DNA of 64,000 bases from CBDDFN01 sp965227065 (lineage in GTDB: Bacteria; Pseudomonadota; Alphaproteobacteria; SPJN01). Below the pieces are notes generated by a model, which was given only the letters and a program-made list of their open reading frames with translations, made no database searches and had not been told where the DNA came from. Where the stretch lies: NCBI GenBank assembly GCA_965227065.1, contig CBDDFN010000019.1, forward strand, positions 56,160 through 120,159, given 5' to 3'. The position numbers were made by a program, and so were the translations under genes. Of the stretch, positions 50,871-61,027 are shown piece by piece (positions within the stretch are counted from its first letter, which is position 1; every line of letters begins with the position of its first letter).

Positions 50871-51709
50871 CTGCACAACCGCGCCGCATGATGGGCAATG
50901 TGATCACCAATCACGCTTTGAATAAAGTAGTAGCCGTGATCATAGCCCGCATGCCGCCGCACGGTGAGCGCCTGGCCTGAGCGTTTGGCCGCCGCTTCGA
51001 GCGCATGGGGATGAAGCTCACGCTCCAGAAACGGGTCAGCCAATCCCTGATCCACCAGAATCGGCGCGGGGTGCGCGGCCCTGGCCATCAAGGCCGAGGC
51101 ATCCCACTCCGCCCACGCGCTTTCATCTGTTCCCAGATAATGGCTGAACGCTTTGTGGCCCCATGGCACAGCACTTGGGTTGGAAATCGGCGCCAGCGCC
51201 GACACCGATTGCCACAGATCAGGGTTTTTAAGGGCTGACACCAGCGCGCCATGGCCGCCCATGGAATGGCCCATGATGCCCCGCAGGCCGGGCTGGACGG
51301 GAAACTGCGCCTCAATCAGCGCGGGCAATTCCGCATTCACATAGGCGCCCATGCGGTAATGGTCAGACCAGGGCGCCTCGGTGGCATTGAGATAAAAACC
51401 CGCGCCGGAGCCGAAATCCCAATCCTCATGCTCACCGGGCAGATCAAGCCCCCGGGGGCTGGTATCGCAACTGACCAGGGCCAGGCCAAACTCAGCCGCC
51501 AACCGTTGCGCGCCCGCCTTGACCATGAAGGTTTCTTCCGTGCAGGTCAGCCCCGCCAGATAATAAAGCGCAGGCACCGGCCCGGACTGCGCTTGCGGCG
51601 GCAGATAGACCGCAAAGTTCATCGCGGTTCCTGTCTCCACAGAGGCGTGGGTGTAAAAACCTTGCGTGCCGCCAAAGCAGCCATGTTCGGATCGGGTTTC
51701 AAAACTCAT
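50867..51709 (-). CDS. fghA: S-formylglutathione hydrolase
   Basis: A 280-residue esterase-D-type alpha/beta hydrolase. The catalytic triad is S149 (GHSMGGHGA), D225 (GLADPFL) and H258 (GYDHGYYF). YYLAGLTCTEE and DTSPRGLDLPGEHEDWDFG are family signatures. It hydrolyses S-formylglutathione to formate and glutathione. Its ATG shares one base with the frmA stop (TGATG), so the two steps of formaldehyde oxidation are co-translated. Confidence 0.95.
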   Translation of the reverse strand: MSFETRSEHGCFGGTQGFYTHASVETGTAMNFAVYLPPQAQSGPVPALYYLAGLTCTEETFMVKAGAQRLAAEFGLALVSCDTSPRGLDLPGEHEDWDFGSGAGFYLNATEAPWSDHYRMGAYVNAELPALIEAQFPVQPGLRGIMGHSMGGHGALVSALKNPDLWQSVSALAPISNPSAVPWGHKAFSHYLGTDESAWAEWDASALMARAAHPAPILVDQGLADPFLERELHPHALEAAAKRSGQALTVRRHAGYDHGYYFIQSVIGDHIAHHAARLCS

Positions 51710-52821
51710 CAGTCATACACCACGACGGAGCGGATCGACTCACCTTTGGTCATCAGATCAAAGCCCTCATTGATCCGGTCGAGCGGCAGGACATGGGTGA
51801 TCATCGGATCAATGGCGATACGGTTTTCCATGTACCAGTCAACAATATCGGGAACCTGGGTGCGCCCCCGCACCCCGCCAAAGGCCGTGCCTTGCCAGCG
51901 ACGCCCGGTGACAAGCTGGAAGGGCCGGGTCGAGATTTCCTGCCCCGCAGCGGCGACACCGATAATGGTCGAAACCCCCCAGCCGCGATGACAACATTCA
52001 AGCGCCTGACGCATCAGCTCGGTCGAGCCAACACATTCGAAGCTGTAATCGGCACCTCCACCGGTTAACTCCACCAGATGGGCGACGACATCATCTTCAA
52101 TGGTCTTGGGATTGACGAAATGGGTCATGCCGAATTCGCGCGCCATCGCTTCGCGGGCCGGGTTGATGTCAACCCCGACAATCATCCGCGCACCGGCCAT
52201 GCGCGCGCCCTGAATGACATTGAGCCCGATGCCGCCCAGACCAAACACCACCACAGTGGCGCCCGGCTCCACCTTTGCGGTGAACAGGACTGCACCAATG
52301 CCCGTGGTCACGCCACAGCCAATATAGCAAATCTTGTCGAACGGCGCGTCCTCGCGCACTTTGGCAAGCGCAATTTCGGGCAGGACCGTATAGTTCGCAA
52401 AGGTCGAGCAGCCCATATAGTGGAAGATCGGCTCGCCATCGATTGAAAACCGGCTGGTGCCATCGGGCATCAGCCCCTGTCCCTGCGTCGAACGGATCGA
52501 CGTGCACAGATTGGTCTTGTGCGAAGTGCAGCTTTTGCATTCCCGGCATTCAGGCGTGTAGAGCGGAATGACATGATCGCCGGGCTTGAGGCTTTTGACG
52601 CCCGCGCCAACCTCGACCACCACACCAGCCCCTTCATGACCGAGGATTGAGGGGAACAGCCCTTCTGGATCGGCTCCCGACAATGTGTATTTGTCGGTGT
52701 GGCAAATGCCCGTGGCTTTCAGCTCAACCAACACTTCACCGGCTTTGGGTCCCTCCAGCTGGACCGTTTCGATCGAAAGCGGCTTGCCCGCCTCAAACGC
52801 CACTGCTGCCCGCACATCCAT
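51709..52821 (-). CDS. frmA: S-(hydroxymethyl)glutathione dehydrogenase (class III ADH)
   Basis: A 370-residue zinc alcohol dehydrogenase. Catalytic zinc ligands are C40 and H62 (GHEGAG) and the Cys in YIGCGVTTG; the structural zinc site is C92, C95, C98 and C106. VFGLGGIGLNVIQGA binds NAD. It oxidises the glutathione adduct of formaldehyde. I chose the ATG at 52821, six bases after GGGGAG; a GTG one codon earlier is in frame. It is the first gene of frmA-fghA, with no FrmR-type regulator adjacent. Confidence 0.95.
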   Translation of the reverse strand: MDVRAAVAFEAGKPLSIETVQLEGPKAGEVLVELKATGICHTDKYTLSGADPEGLFPSILGHEGAGVVVEVGAGVKSLKPGDHVIPLYTPECRECKSCTSHKTNLCTSIRSTQGQGLMPDGTSRFSIDGEPIFHYMGCSTFANYTVLPEIALAKVREDAPFDKICYIGCGVTTGIGAVLFTAKVEPGATVVVFGLGGIGLNVIQGARMAGARMIVGVDINPAREAMAREFGMTHFVNPKTIEDDVVAHLVELTGGGADYSFECVGSTELMRQALECCHRGWGVSTIIGVAAAGQEISTRPFQLVTGRRWQGTAFGGVRGRTQVPDIVDWYMENRIAIDPMITHVLPLDRINEGFDLMTKGESIRSVVVYD

Positions 52822-52913
52822 CACTCACTCCCCGATCCTAGGCTGTTGTTACAACCCATCATCGACCAGAAGCGGCGCGCAATCAAATGGTGCGGGCATC
52901 GGGCGGGGAGGCC

Positions 52914-55900
52914 CTAAAATATAAAGTCCGTTTCACTCAGGTCGGCCGCGGTGATGCCGGTAAAAGTGACCGTCCCGCTGCCCAGCGCAAGCTCGGCACC
53001 TGCGGCCCCGTCGGTCAGATTGGCCTGTACATCGCCAAACCCGGTGAAGCCCGTCAACCTGAGATCGACCCGGTCGCTGCCCAGCGTGAAATCACCAATC
53101 GTGTCGGTGCCTTCATCGCTCAGCAAACGGAACACATCCAGACCATCATCGCCGATCAGCACATCCTGACCCAGCCCGCCGATCAGAATGTCATCGCCGC
53201 CGCCGCCGCGCACCAGGTCATCGCCCGCACCGCCATCGATCAGATCCGCGCCTTCATCGCCAAAGACGAAATCGGCATCCGCACCGCCATAAATCTGATC
53301 GGCGTCAGCACCGCCATAGATGCGGTCCGATCCGGCATCGCCGTAAGCCCGGTCTGCGCCTGCGCCCGTCGTAATGATGTCATCGCCGGAGCCGCCGCTG
53401 ACAACGTCGTCGCCTGTGCCGCCATCAATGCGGTCAGCACCGTCATCACCGAACAGCGTGTCGCCATCATCGCCGCCATAGATGAGATCATCATCGGCTC
53501 CGCCATAGATGCGGTCGGACCCGGCATCGCCATAAGCCCGGTCAGCGCCTGCCCCTGTTGTGATCGTGTCATCACCGGTTCCGCCGCGGGTCACATCATC
53601 ACCCGCACCGCCATCAATCCGGTCATCCCCCTCATCGCCGAAGACAAAGTCAGCGCCGTCGCCGCCGTAAAGACTGTCATTGTCAGCCCCGCCATAGAGG
53701 CGGTCGGACCCGGCATCACCGTAAGCCCGGTCAGCGCCTGCGCCGGTTGTGATCGTGTCATCACCATCCCCGCCGCCGGCAACATCATCGCCTGCGCCAC
53801 CATCGATCCGGTCAGCCCCCGCGCCGCCAAAGACAAAGTCCGCGCCTGCGCCGCCATACACAAGATCATTGTCGGCCCCGCCATAAATCCGGTCATCGCC
53901 GGTGCCGCCATAGACGCGGTCGTCTCCCGAACCGGCAGTGATCGTGTCATTGCCTGCGCCGCCGGTGATGCGGTCGGTCCCCGGCCCGCCTGACAGCCTG
54001 TCCGCGCCATCCGTGCCGGTGACATCACCATCAGGATCGGGAACGGGCGGCTCATCATCGTCGCCCACCAGGATTTCCACCATGGCGCTGTCGGGCGCAC
54101 CGGCGGGGTCTTCGATCGTGTAGGAGAAGGATGCGGTGCCTGTGAAACCCGCACCCGGCGTAAACCGGATGGTCTCATCGGCCAGCAGTTCAACCATCCC
54201 GCCAATCAGGGCGGCGACGGAAACGATGGAAACCGGATCGCCATCAACATCGCTGTCATTGCCGGTCAGATCAGCAAGCGCGATGATCAGCGCCTCGCCC
54301 GCACCGGTTTCAAAGCCCTCATCATCAACCGCATCGGGCGCATCATTCACCGGTGTCACGGTAAAGGTGAAGGGGACCGGATCACTGACCGCCCCCTCGG
54401 GGTCAGCGACCGTATAGTCAAAACTCGCCATGCCATTGAAATTGTGCGGCGGCGCATAGCTGAAAGAGCCATCGGGATTGAGCGTCAAGCCCGCCAGTCC
54501 CGGCCCTGAAACCGCATAGATCAACCCGGTGTCGCCATCAGGATCAAGGGCGGCGGGCAGATTGCCCGACAGGCTGGTATCTTCGGCCAATTCGGCCGCG
54601 TTGCCCTCAATAGCCGGCAAAGGCGCGTTGTTGGTGAGCGACACGGTGGCCCCATCGCCCAGGAAGCTGAGCAATTCGGCATCGGTGATCGTGTCGGTGC
54701 CTTCATCGCCATCGTCGGGATTGGTATCGCTCACCGTCACCGTCGCGCCGTTGCGGGTGATGGTGAAATCATCCGACGCACCGGCAAAATAGACCGTGTC
54801 AAACCCCTCACCTGCATCGATAGCATCATCCCCGGCAAAGCCCTGGATCAGATCATCACCATCAAGGGCGTCAATCACATCGGAGAAGCCGCGGCCGAGA
54901 AGTTCATCGGCGTCATTGGTGCCGATGATCGGCGGACGGGCGAATCCGAAATTCTCCGGTTCGAGATCAGACAGCAACACATCAACCAGCAAAATCTGAT
55001 TGGGGCCGGCTGCGGCGGCAAGGCCAGGACCGGCTGGCGGCGTGCCGCCCAGTTCAATCACCACCCCATCGGGTGTCTGACTTGCTGCGCCCAGCAGCGC
55101 ATCAAAATCGGCAAACTGACCACTGGGCAGCTCGATCCGGGTACCGCTTGGCCCCCGCATGAACCCCTCAATCCGGTCCATGCCACCATTTTCACCGATC
55201 TGGATGACATCCTTGCCACCGCCGGTTTGCACGGTTTCATCGCCGCTCCCCAGCATGAACTGATCGGGACCTTGCGTTCCGGTAAAGGTTTGCGCGGAGC
55301 CATCGCCGGTAAAGTCTTCGCCGCCCAGCGCATCATGAATGTCAAACCGGCCATAAACCGTATTGTCAAACACCACGCGCTCAAGACCGGTCAGCTGTGC
55401 GGTGAACTGGTTGAGAATGGTGATGGTCTCACCGGTATCAAGCACGGTGATAATCAGCGTGTCGGTGCCCTCGGGCCGCTCAAAGCTGACTTGCGAGTCG
55501 CGTACGCCGACAAGGCGCAGCGCATCGCCATCGCTTTCAACATTGACGATAACCTCGACAACTTCACCTTCACCCTCGCCTTCACCGCCATAGAAAACAT
55601 AGTCAATATCGGTTTCTTCGATCGTGTCATGACCATCGCCGCGCTGCCACACATAGGTGTCGGCGCCTTTCATGCCGTTCAGGTCATGATCGCCGGGACC
55701 CGCGTCAATGACATTGGCAGCGCTATCACCGCTGACCATGCCGGTACTGCCGGGATCGGTGAACGGCACCACTTCGGGCAGATAATCAATACCGATCATC
55801 GCACCGTTTGCGAACTGGATTGCGTCTATGACCGAACCGCCGAAACCCAGCTGTGCGGCGATGGTGATGATCTCGCCGGTTTCCAGTATCGTGACCTGCA

Positions 55901-58900
55901 GATCATATATATTCGCGTCGCCGCGCGAGAAGGCAATGTCGACATAAGTGTCAACGTCGGCCAGACGCAGCACATTAAACTGCACATCATCGGCGCCATC
56001 GGAAATCGTGTCATTGCCGTCGCCCTTGTTCCAGACGTAAAGATCGCTACCAAGGCCGCCCGACAGATCATCATCGCCTTCCAGGCCACGCAGAATCTCA
56101 TTGTCATACCCGCCTTCGATAACGTCATTGCCCGCTGTTGCAGCAGCAAGCGAGGCGGTCGCCATGGCATCACGGCCCAGCGTGACATCTCCAAAGACCG
56201 CTTCATTGACACCGGCCTTGCGGCCGCTTTGCACGCGCTGGAACTGATCAACCACCGTCAGCGTCTCGCCCGTGGCCAGATTGGTGATGATCATGTCATC
56301 GCCGATGCGCGAGAAGCCGACATCATCGCGGTCAAGCCCTTCCAGCACGACCCGGCCCGATCCGCCATTCTGGAACCGGCCGATCACCGTGTCATTGCCC
56401 GACCCTGCGCGCCACAACACATCGGTGCCAACGCCAAAGACATTGATGGTGTCATCACCACCCAGGCCATCGACACGGCCCGCACCGCCCATATCATCAT
56501 CGCCGTCAGTGCCATACATCACCGCCTGGTCGATCAGGTCATACTGATCAAGCACGGTACCATCGGCCAGTTCGACCCTCTGGATCGCGCGGATATTGAC
56601 GTATTGCTCGTTCACATAACCATTGTCGAGCAGGACGGAATCGGTGGGGCTGTAGCGCAACCGGATATCGGAGACAGAACCGCCATCATCGACCAACTCG
56701 ATGCGCAAATCCGCGATATTGGTGTCGAGCAGCCGGACCGTATTGACGACGCTTTCATCATTGAAGAAACGGGCGTCATTGATCCGGTCATTGCCGTCGC
56801 CGAGGCGGAACGAATAGATGTCATCGCCATGGGAACCGATCAGATAGTCATCGCCCTCAAGGCCAAGGAAGTTCTCCGCTGAGCTGGTGCCAATGATCTG
56901 ATCATCACCCGTGGTGCCCAGCGTGAAGCTGTTGATCGCAATGGTCGGACGGTCCCATACGGTGCCGTCGGCAAACTCGAAATATTCGATACTGACATTC
57001 TCGCCGCCGAATTGCTGATCAATCGTCAGCGTCTCGCCGGTGGACAATACTTCGATGAGAAGATCAGCACCGTCGCGGACCAGAAACAGATCATCAAAGT
57101 TGAGGTCGATGAATTGGACACGGTCAACACTGGCCGAGCCGGGGCTTCCCGCTTCGTCGATCAGATCATTGCCCGAGCTCGCGCCATACATATAGATGTC
57201 CGATCCCCGGCCGCCGCGCAGCGTATCATCACCGCCCAGCCCGTTGAGACGTTCATCGGCATCAGTACCGGTCAGGGTTTCGCCCGCGGCCGTCCCCGTG
57301 ATGTCGGTGAAGGCAGCTGTGCTGGGTGTCAGCAAGGCCGTCAGTTCGGTGGCGCTCAACACAATGTCGGAGAACTCGATTTCCTCAATCGTGTCCTGAG
57401 TTTGGTGGGTCATCTGATTTTTCAAGACCACTGCCCCATTGGGCAAGGTGATGGTGACATCATCACCGGCCTTTGACAGGCTTGCATCGGCGAGGGCAAA
57501 GCCCTTGATCACCAGCCGGTCAGTGCCGGCCCCACCATTGTCTTCGATGGTCGTAGTCCCCGACACGATAGACCCGCGCTCATAGGTGTCACCGCTTTGT
57601 CCGCCATACAGCGCATCGGTTCCATCGCTCAACTTGATCAGATCGGCAAAGGCAAAACCGCTGATTGCATCATCGCCCGATGTCGATTGCTGAGAAAAAT
57701 AGAGATCAATGAGATCCTGCGCCGTCATTGTGGTGCCGTTGGCGAACTTGACGATCTCGATCTTGAAGCGGGGATTGTTGTTGGGGGAGCCGACCTGCCC
57801 CGTCAGCCGGATCAGATCGCCGGGCTGGCCATGGGCAAAGCTCAACAAAAGATCAGCGCCATCAACGGTAACAACCAAATCCGCCGGATTGATGTCCCCC
57901 AGAACAAGCCGATCAACCGACGTGTCATTGCCGAACCAGTTTTCGGTAATCGTATCGGTGCCGTCACCGGTTGAGTAAAAGTAATTGTCCGATCCCTGGT
58001 CTGTGCCGATGAATGTTTCATCCGCCGCTGTGCTGACAAAGATTGACCCGGCATTGGTGCCTACGGCGTCCACCGGAACCCCGTCGGCCGACAGAACTTC
58101 AAGCGTTCCGGCATTCACGCCGACATTGGGGTAAAGGCCGACAAAGGTGATCGTTTCGCCATTGTAGAATTCAACAATGGCATCGATACCATTGGGAAGG
58201 ACCGTCACTTCGAACTGATCGGCATTGATATCAGGCAGGACCAGCACGTGATCCTGGCGGCTGAGGGTCAGGTCAATGGTATCGCTGCCATCGCCGTCAC
58301 GATAAACGAAGACCAGCTCCGCCCCCCATGCGCCGCTTGCCCCGGCTTCAACGATGATGGTGGCGCTGTCATTGCCTTCGCCGAGATCAACAATGGCTGA
58401 ACGTGAAAAATTGGCGGCGTGCTGATTGACGGTGATGGTCGGTGAATCAGCGCCGTCACCGCCCAGGTACGAAACCTGCGCGTTCAGGGCTGCAAAGGCA
58501 AACCGCGCAGCCGTCGGGTTATCGATATATTTTTCCAGCGCCTCAATCACAAAGGCGTTGAAATCCTCATTTCGGAAAGTGGTATCCAGCCGGTCGCCTT
58601 CTTCAATGAAATACTCATCGCGGAAGGCGGCCAAGAACGGCATCACCTGATCAAGTTTGGCAATTGCGGCATCGGTTTCGTCAGGCAGGAAGCGGGCGAT
58701 TTCATAGATGATGCGTTCAAACCCGCCGGTGACCACGCCCAGATCAGGCGAAGCGGCGACAAAGCTCAGCGCATAGAAGGGGCTATCGAGGCCCACACCC
58801 AGCTCCGCCATGCCAATGCCGAAACGCAATTGCAGCGACAGCAAGGAGGATTGATAGCTGTCTTCTGCCGAAACCCGGTCGGTCGCGCCGAAAATGTCGG

Positions 58901-60737
58901 GCCGGTCAACCCCGCGAAAGGCTTCGAGAAATGCCTCATGCTGCAAATTGGGCATGGCCGGGTCGGCACCCGGATCAACCCCTTCGACCCCTGCCCAGCG
59001 CATGGCGATCTGTTCAAAGCGCGCCTTGAATTCACCGCCGGTCAGCGTTTCGGCGTCGGCCAGCAGGGCATCAACCATCCCATACAGGACCGGGTCGTTA
59101 TAGGCCGCGGTCCGAAGGTCAGCCAGCGTACCGAACCCTTTGACATTGGGAAGATCGAGATAGGGCGAGCCTTGTTCAAACACCACCGGCACATTGGTCT
59201 GGCTGACCATTGTGGCCAGGTTGAAGAAGACCGCAGCCGATGTTCCAATCCGGCCATCGGTTGTTTCATAGGTGCTGACCGAATGAACCAGATTGCCGTC
59301 CAGTAACGCGCCGGAGCCGACCGCAAACAAAGAGAAGTTCTGTAACCCGGCCTCTTCCATGGTTTGCAGCTCACCGGCGTCACTTTCGCCATTCTGGTTG
59401 AGGTCACGCCAGACCCGCAAATCATTCCAGATGGCATCATCGGCATTGATCACGCCATCGCCATTTGAATCCTGGGTGGCCAGATCGGTCAGCGCATCCA
59501 CGGTGTTTGAGCCGAACAACTCCGATTGCGTCTCAATCCGACCGTTGCCGTCCAGATCCCGGGCGAGGAAACCGTCATCAGGATCAACCCAGCCGGTCAG
59601 AGGGCCCACCCCATCGCCGTCGGCATCGAAATAGACCGGCGGCGACCCCGTGGCGGTCAGCTCAATACCGTCGCCATCAAGATCAAGAATGAGCGGGTCA
59701 ACCTTGACCTTGTCGTCACCCGGCGGATAGCCGGGACCAAAACCGGGACTGCCCGGCGGGTTGAACAGATCTTCAAACCCCGGCGGCAAGGTGCCTCGGG
59801 ACGGCCCGCTTGGTCCGCCACCACTGGGTCCACCACCACTGGGTCCACCCGGACCGCTCGGCCCGCTGGGGCCACCGGGCCCATCGCCGGGGCCGTCACC
59901 GGGGCCATCATCTGGCCCGTCGTCAGCAGGACCATCGCTATCGTCTGCCGGATCATCCTGCGAAGGCGGGGCAAAATCACTTTCAGACAGGGAATCCTGC
60001 TGGTTCTTTTCAATCTTGATCGTTTCCCAGCCATCATCGGACGTGATCACGATGGGCTCGATCGGGGTTCCATCGGCATCATTATTGCCGCCCGCACCAC
60101 CGCTGTGGCCGCCGCCGGAACCACCGCTGCTACCACTGGGCGGATCGATCACCACCGGCTCGCCGGGATTATCCTGAGCATGGTTGATGGCATTGTTGAG
60201 GGCATCGATCAGCGAGTTGAAATCGCCAACTGCGTTCTGAATGGTACCGAGCACGCCCGACAGCGTCCCAAGTCCGAAGGACACGATAGCGACCAGGGCA
60301 GCCACTTCGGGTGCGGCCAGGGTGCCGATCACCGCCAGCGCACCAGCGGCGGCGGCCAGCAGATTGCTGACGCTGCCGGCCGTATTGCCCACCAGCGCCA
60401 TGCCGCCCACCAGCTCATCTGCATTCTCGGCAGCTTCCAGATTTTCGCTATAGGTGCCGAGATTTTCAAGCGCGGTGACCGCGGCATGCAAGGTGCCAAG
60501 CGCGTTCAACAGCTGGGCAGACGAGGCCAGCGCGCCAGAATTGAGCATCCCTTCAAGCTGGCCGATCAGTTCGGTCAACTGCCCCGTGATCGTGTCATTG
60601 AGGCCAAACAGGCTGTCGGCATCCGCATATGTGTCGCCGGCGACGGAGTTGATGGCATCATTGATCGCACCCAGAACGTCGGTATAGCCGAACGCTTCCA
60701 TGGCCTGGTCGTAAAAACTCTGCTGTTCGTCTGCCAT
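52914..60737 (-). CDS. Giant RTX calcium-binding protein, type I secretion substrate
   Basis: A 2607-residue acidic protein without a signal peptide. Order: an N-terminal helical domain (1-190) with a long hydrophobic stretch at about 125-165; a Gly/Pro/Asp linker (about 195-345); D-x-D-x-D-G calcium loops at 352, 371, 394, 423 and 445; a helical part; about six HCBP-related/RTX modules (about 900-1800, each with GDGNDTI-like and TGETLTI-like segments); two cadherin-like domains (about 2036-2241); four 63-residue RTX supra-repeats (2262-2513); and a 94-residue tail ending SETDFIF, a type I secretion end. It is probably surface-bound or released, with adhesin or toxin roles unproven. No ABC exporter or HlyD gene is adjacent. 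The neighbouring PAS-LuxR gene is divergent and may control it. Confidence 0.9.
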   Translation of the reverse strand: MADEQQSFYDQAMEAFGYTDVLGAINDAINSVAGDTYADADSLFGLNDTITGQLTELIGQLEGMLNSGALASSAQLLNALGTLHAAVTALENLGTYSENLEAAENADELVGGMALVGNTAGSVSNLLAAAAGALAVIGTLAAPEVAALVAIVSFGLGTLSGVLGTIQNAVGDFNSLIDALNNAINHAQDNPGEPVVIDPPSGSSGGSGGGHSGGAGGNNDADGTPIEPIVITSDDGWETIKIEKNQQDSLSESDFAPPSQDDPADDSDGPADDGPDDGPGDGPGDGPGGPSGPSGPGGPSGGGPSGGGPSGPSRGTLPPGFEDLFNPPGSPGFGPGYPPGDDKVKVDPLILDLDGDGIELTATGSPPVYFDADGDGVGPLTGWVDPDDGFLARDLDGNGRIETQSELFGSNTVDALTDLATQDSNGDGVINADDAIWNDLRVWRDLNQNGESDAGELQTMEEAGLQNFSLFAVGSGALLDGNLVHSVSTYETTDGRIGTSAAVFFNLATMVSQTNVPVVFEQGSPYLDLPNVKGFGTLADLRTAAYNDPVLYGMVDALLADAETLTGGEFKARFEQIAMRWAGVEGVDPGADPAMPNLQHEAFLEAFRGVDRPDIFGATDRVSAEDSYQSSLLSLQLRFGIGMAELGVGLDSPFYALSFVAASPDLGVVTGGFERIIYEIARFLPDETDAAIAKLDQVMPFLAAFRDEYFIEEGDRLDTTFRNEDFNAFVIEALEKYIDNPTAARFAFAALNAQVSYLGGDGADSPTITVNQHAANFSRSAIVDLGEGNDSATIIVEAGASGAWGAELVFVYRDGDGSDTIDLTLSRQDHVLVLPDINADQFEVTVLPNGIDAIVEFYNGETITFVGLYPNVGVNAGTLEVLSADGVPVDAVGTNAGSIFVSTAADETFIGTDQGSDNYFYSTGDGTDTITENWFGNDTSVDRLVLGDINPADLVVTVDGADLLLSFAHGQPGDLIRLTGQVGSPNNNPRFKIEIVKFANGTTMTAQDLIDLYFSQQSTSGDDAISGFAFADLIKLSDGTDALYGGQSGDTYERGSIVSGTTTIEDNGGAGTDRLVIKGFALADASLSKAGDDVTITLPNGAVVLKNQMTHQTQDTIEEIEFSDIVLSATELTALLTPSTAAFTDITGTAAGETLTGTDADERLNGLGGDDTLRGGRGSDIYMYGASSGNDLIDEAGSPGSASVDRVQFIDLNFDDLFLVRDGADLLIEVLSTGETLTIDQQFGGENVSIEYFEFADGTVWDRPTIAINSFTLGTTGDDQIIGTSSAENFLGLEGDDYLIGSHGDDIYSFRLGDGNDRINDARFFNDESVVNTVRLLDTNIADLRIELVDDGGSVSDIRLRYSPTDSVLLDNGYVNEQYVNIRAIQRVELADGTVLDQYDLIDQAVMYGTDGDDDMGGAGRVDGLGGDDTINVFGVGTDVLWRAGSGNDTVIGRFQNGGSGRVVLEGLDRDDVGFSRIGDDMIITNLATGETLTVVDQFQRVQSGRKAGVNEAVFGDVTLGRDAMATASLAAATAGNDVIEGGYDNEILRGLEGDDDLSGGLGSDLYVWNKGDGNDTISDGADDVQFNVLRLADVDTYVDIAFSRGDANIYDLQVTILETGEIITIAAQLGFGGSVIDAIQFANGAMIGIDYLPEVVPFTDPGSTGMVSGDSAANVIDAGPGDHDLNGMKGADTYVWQRGDGHDTIEETDIDYVFYGGEGEGEGEVVEVIVNVESDGDALRLVGVRDSQVSFERPEGTDTLIITVLDTGETITILNQFTAQLTGLERVVFDNTVYGRFDIHDALGGEDFTGDGSAQTFTGTQGPDQFMLGSGDETVQTGGGKDVIQIGENGGMDRIEGFMRGPSGTRIELPSGQFADFDALLGAASQTPDGVVIELGGTPPAGPGLAAAAGPNQILLVDVLLSDLEPENFGFARPPIIGTNDADELLGRGFSDVIDALDGDDLIQGFAGDDAIDAGEGFDTVYFAGASDDFTITRNGATVTVSDTNPDDGDEGTDTITDAELLSFLGDGATVSLTNNAPLPAIEGNAAELAEDTSLSGNLPAALDPDGDTGLIYAVSGPGLAGLTLNPDGSFSYAPPHNFNGMASFDYTVADPEGAVSDPVPFTFTVTPVNDAPDAVDDEGFETGAGEALIIALADLTGNDSDVDGDPVSIVSVAALIGGMVELLADETIRFTPGAGFTGTASFSYTIEDPAGAPDSAMVEILVGDDDEPPVPDPDGDVTGTDGADRLSGGPGTDRITGGAGNDTITAGSGDDRVYGGTGDDRIYGGADNDLVYGGAGADFVFGGAGADRIDGGAGDDVAGGGDGDDTITTGAGADRAYGDAGSDRLYGGADNDSLYGGDGADFVFGDEGDDRIDGGAGDDVTRGGTGDDTITTGAGADRAYGDAGSDRIYGGADDDLIYGGDDGDTLFGDDGADRIDGGTGDDVVSGGSGDDIITTGAGADRAYGDAGSDRIYGGADADQIYGGADADFVFGDEGADLIDGGAGDDLVRGGGGDDILIGGLGQDVLIGDDGLDVFRLLSDEGTDTIGDFTLGSDRVDLRLTGFTGFGDVQANLTDGAAGAELALGSGTVTFTGITAADLSETDFIF
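53199..53954. repeat. Four 189-bp tandem repeats in the RTX gene
   Basis: Units run on the minus strand: 53954-53766, 53765-53577, 53576-53388 and 53387-53199. Each encodes 63 residues, that is seven RTX nonapeptides in the same order (GDDTITTGA, GADRAYGDA, GSDRxYGGA and so on to GDDVxxGGx). Units 2 to 4 are closest; unit 1 has diverged in its first three nonapeptides. The period suggests duplication of a whole seven-nonapeptide block. Confidence 0.88.
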
Positions 60738-61009
60738 TGCCGCCTCGCCTCGTGATCAAAGGTCAAACAGCGGCTGCGCAGGTCCGAAATCAGGACACAC
60801 AGACCCCGCCGGTGACCCGGTAACCAGTCGCCGCCAGCACGTCGCCGCGCGCGTTTCACCATGTAAAGTTCAAACGGCCGTTTTCGGCCGAACCACCAAA
60901 TTGTCCCCAAACGCTAGGGCGCGCAGCCAAAGCCGGTCAATTGCGCGCACACCGTTTTGCGGGCCCTAATCCCCTGTTTGCATGAAAAAATTCACTATTT
61001 CTCGCGCCC

Positions 61010-61027
61010 ATACACCAAATGGTGTAT
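61010..61027. promoter_or_regulatory. Palindrome across the start of the LuxR-type gene
   Basis: ATACACC (61010-61016) and GGTGTAT (61021-61027) are perfect inverted arms around AAAT and include the ATG at 61019. If translation begins at the GTG at 61067, which has GGGGA six bases upstream, the palindrome is a true upstream element. It may be an autoregulatory operator. The remaining 60738-61009 gap shows no other element I can support. Confidence 0.4.

Noticed and set aside
53199..53954. Regular short repeats that could suggest a CRISPR array
   Set aside because: The period is 27 and 189 bp, the repeats are coding and imperfect, and there are no unique spacers; they are RTX nonapeptides.
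52887..53993. Long plus-strand open frame of about 368 codons opposite the RTX repeats
   Set aside because: It is a mirror of the 27-bp and 189-bp repeats, giving a periodic Ala/Ile/Val-rich product without domains; the RTX frame on the minus strand explains the sequence.
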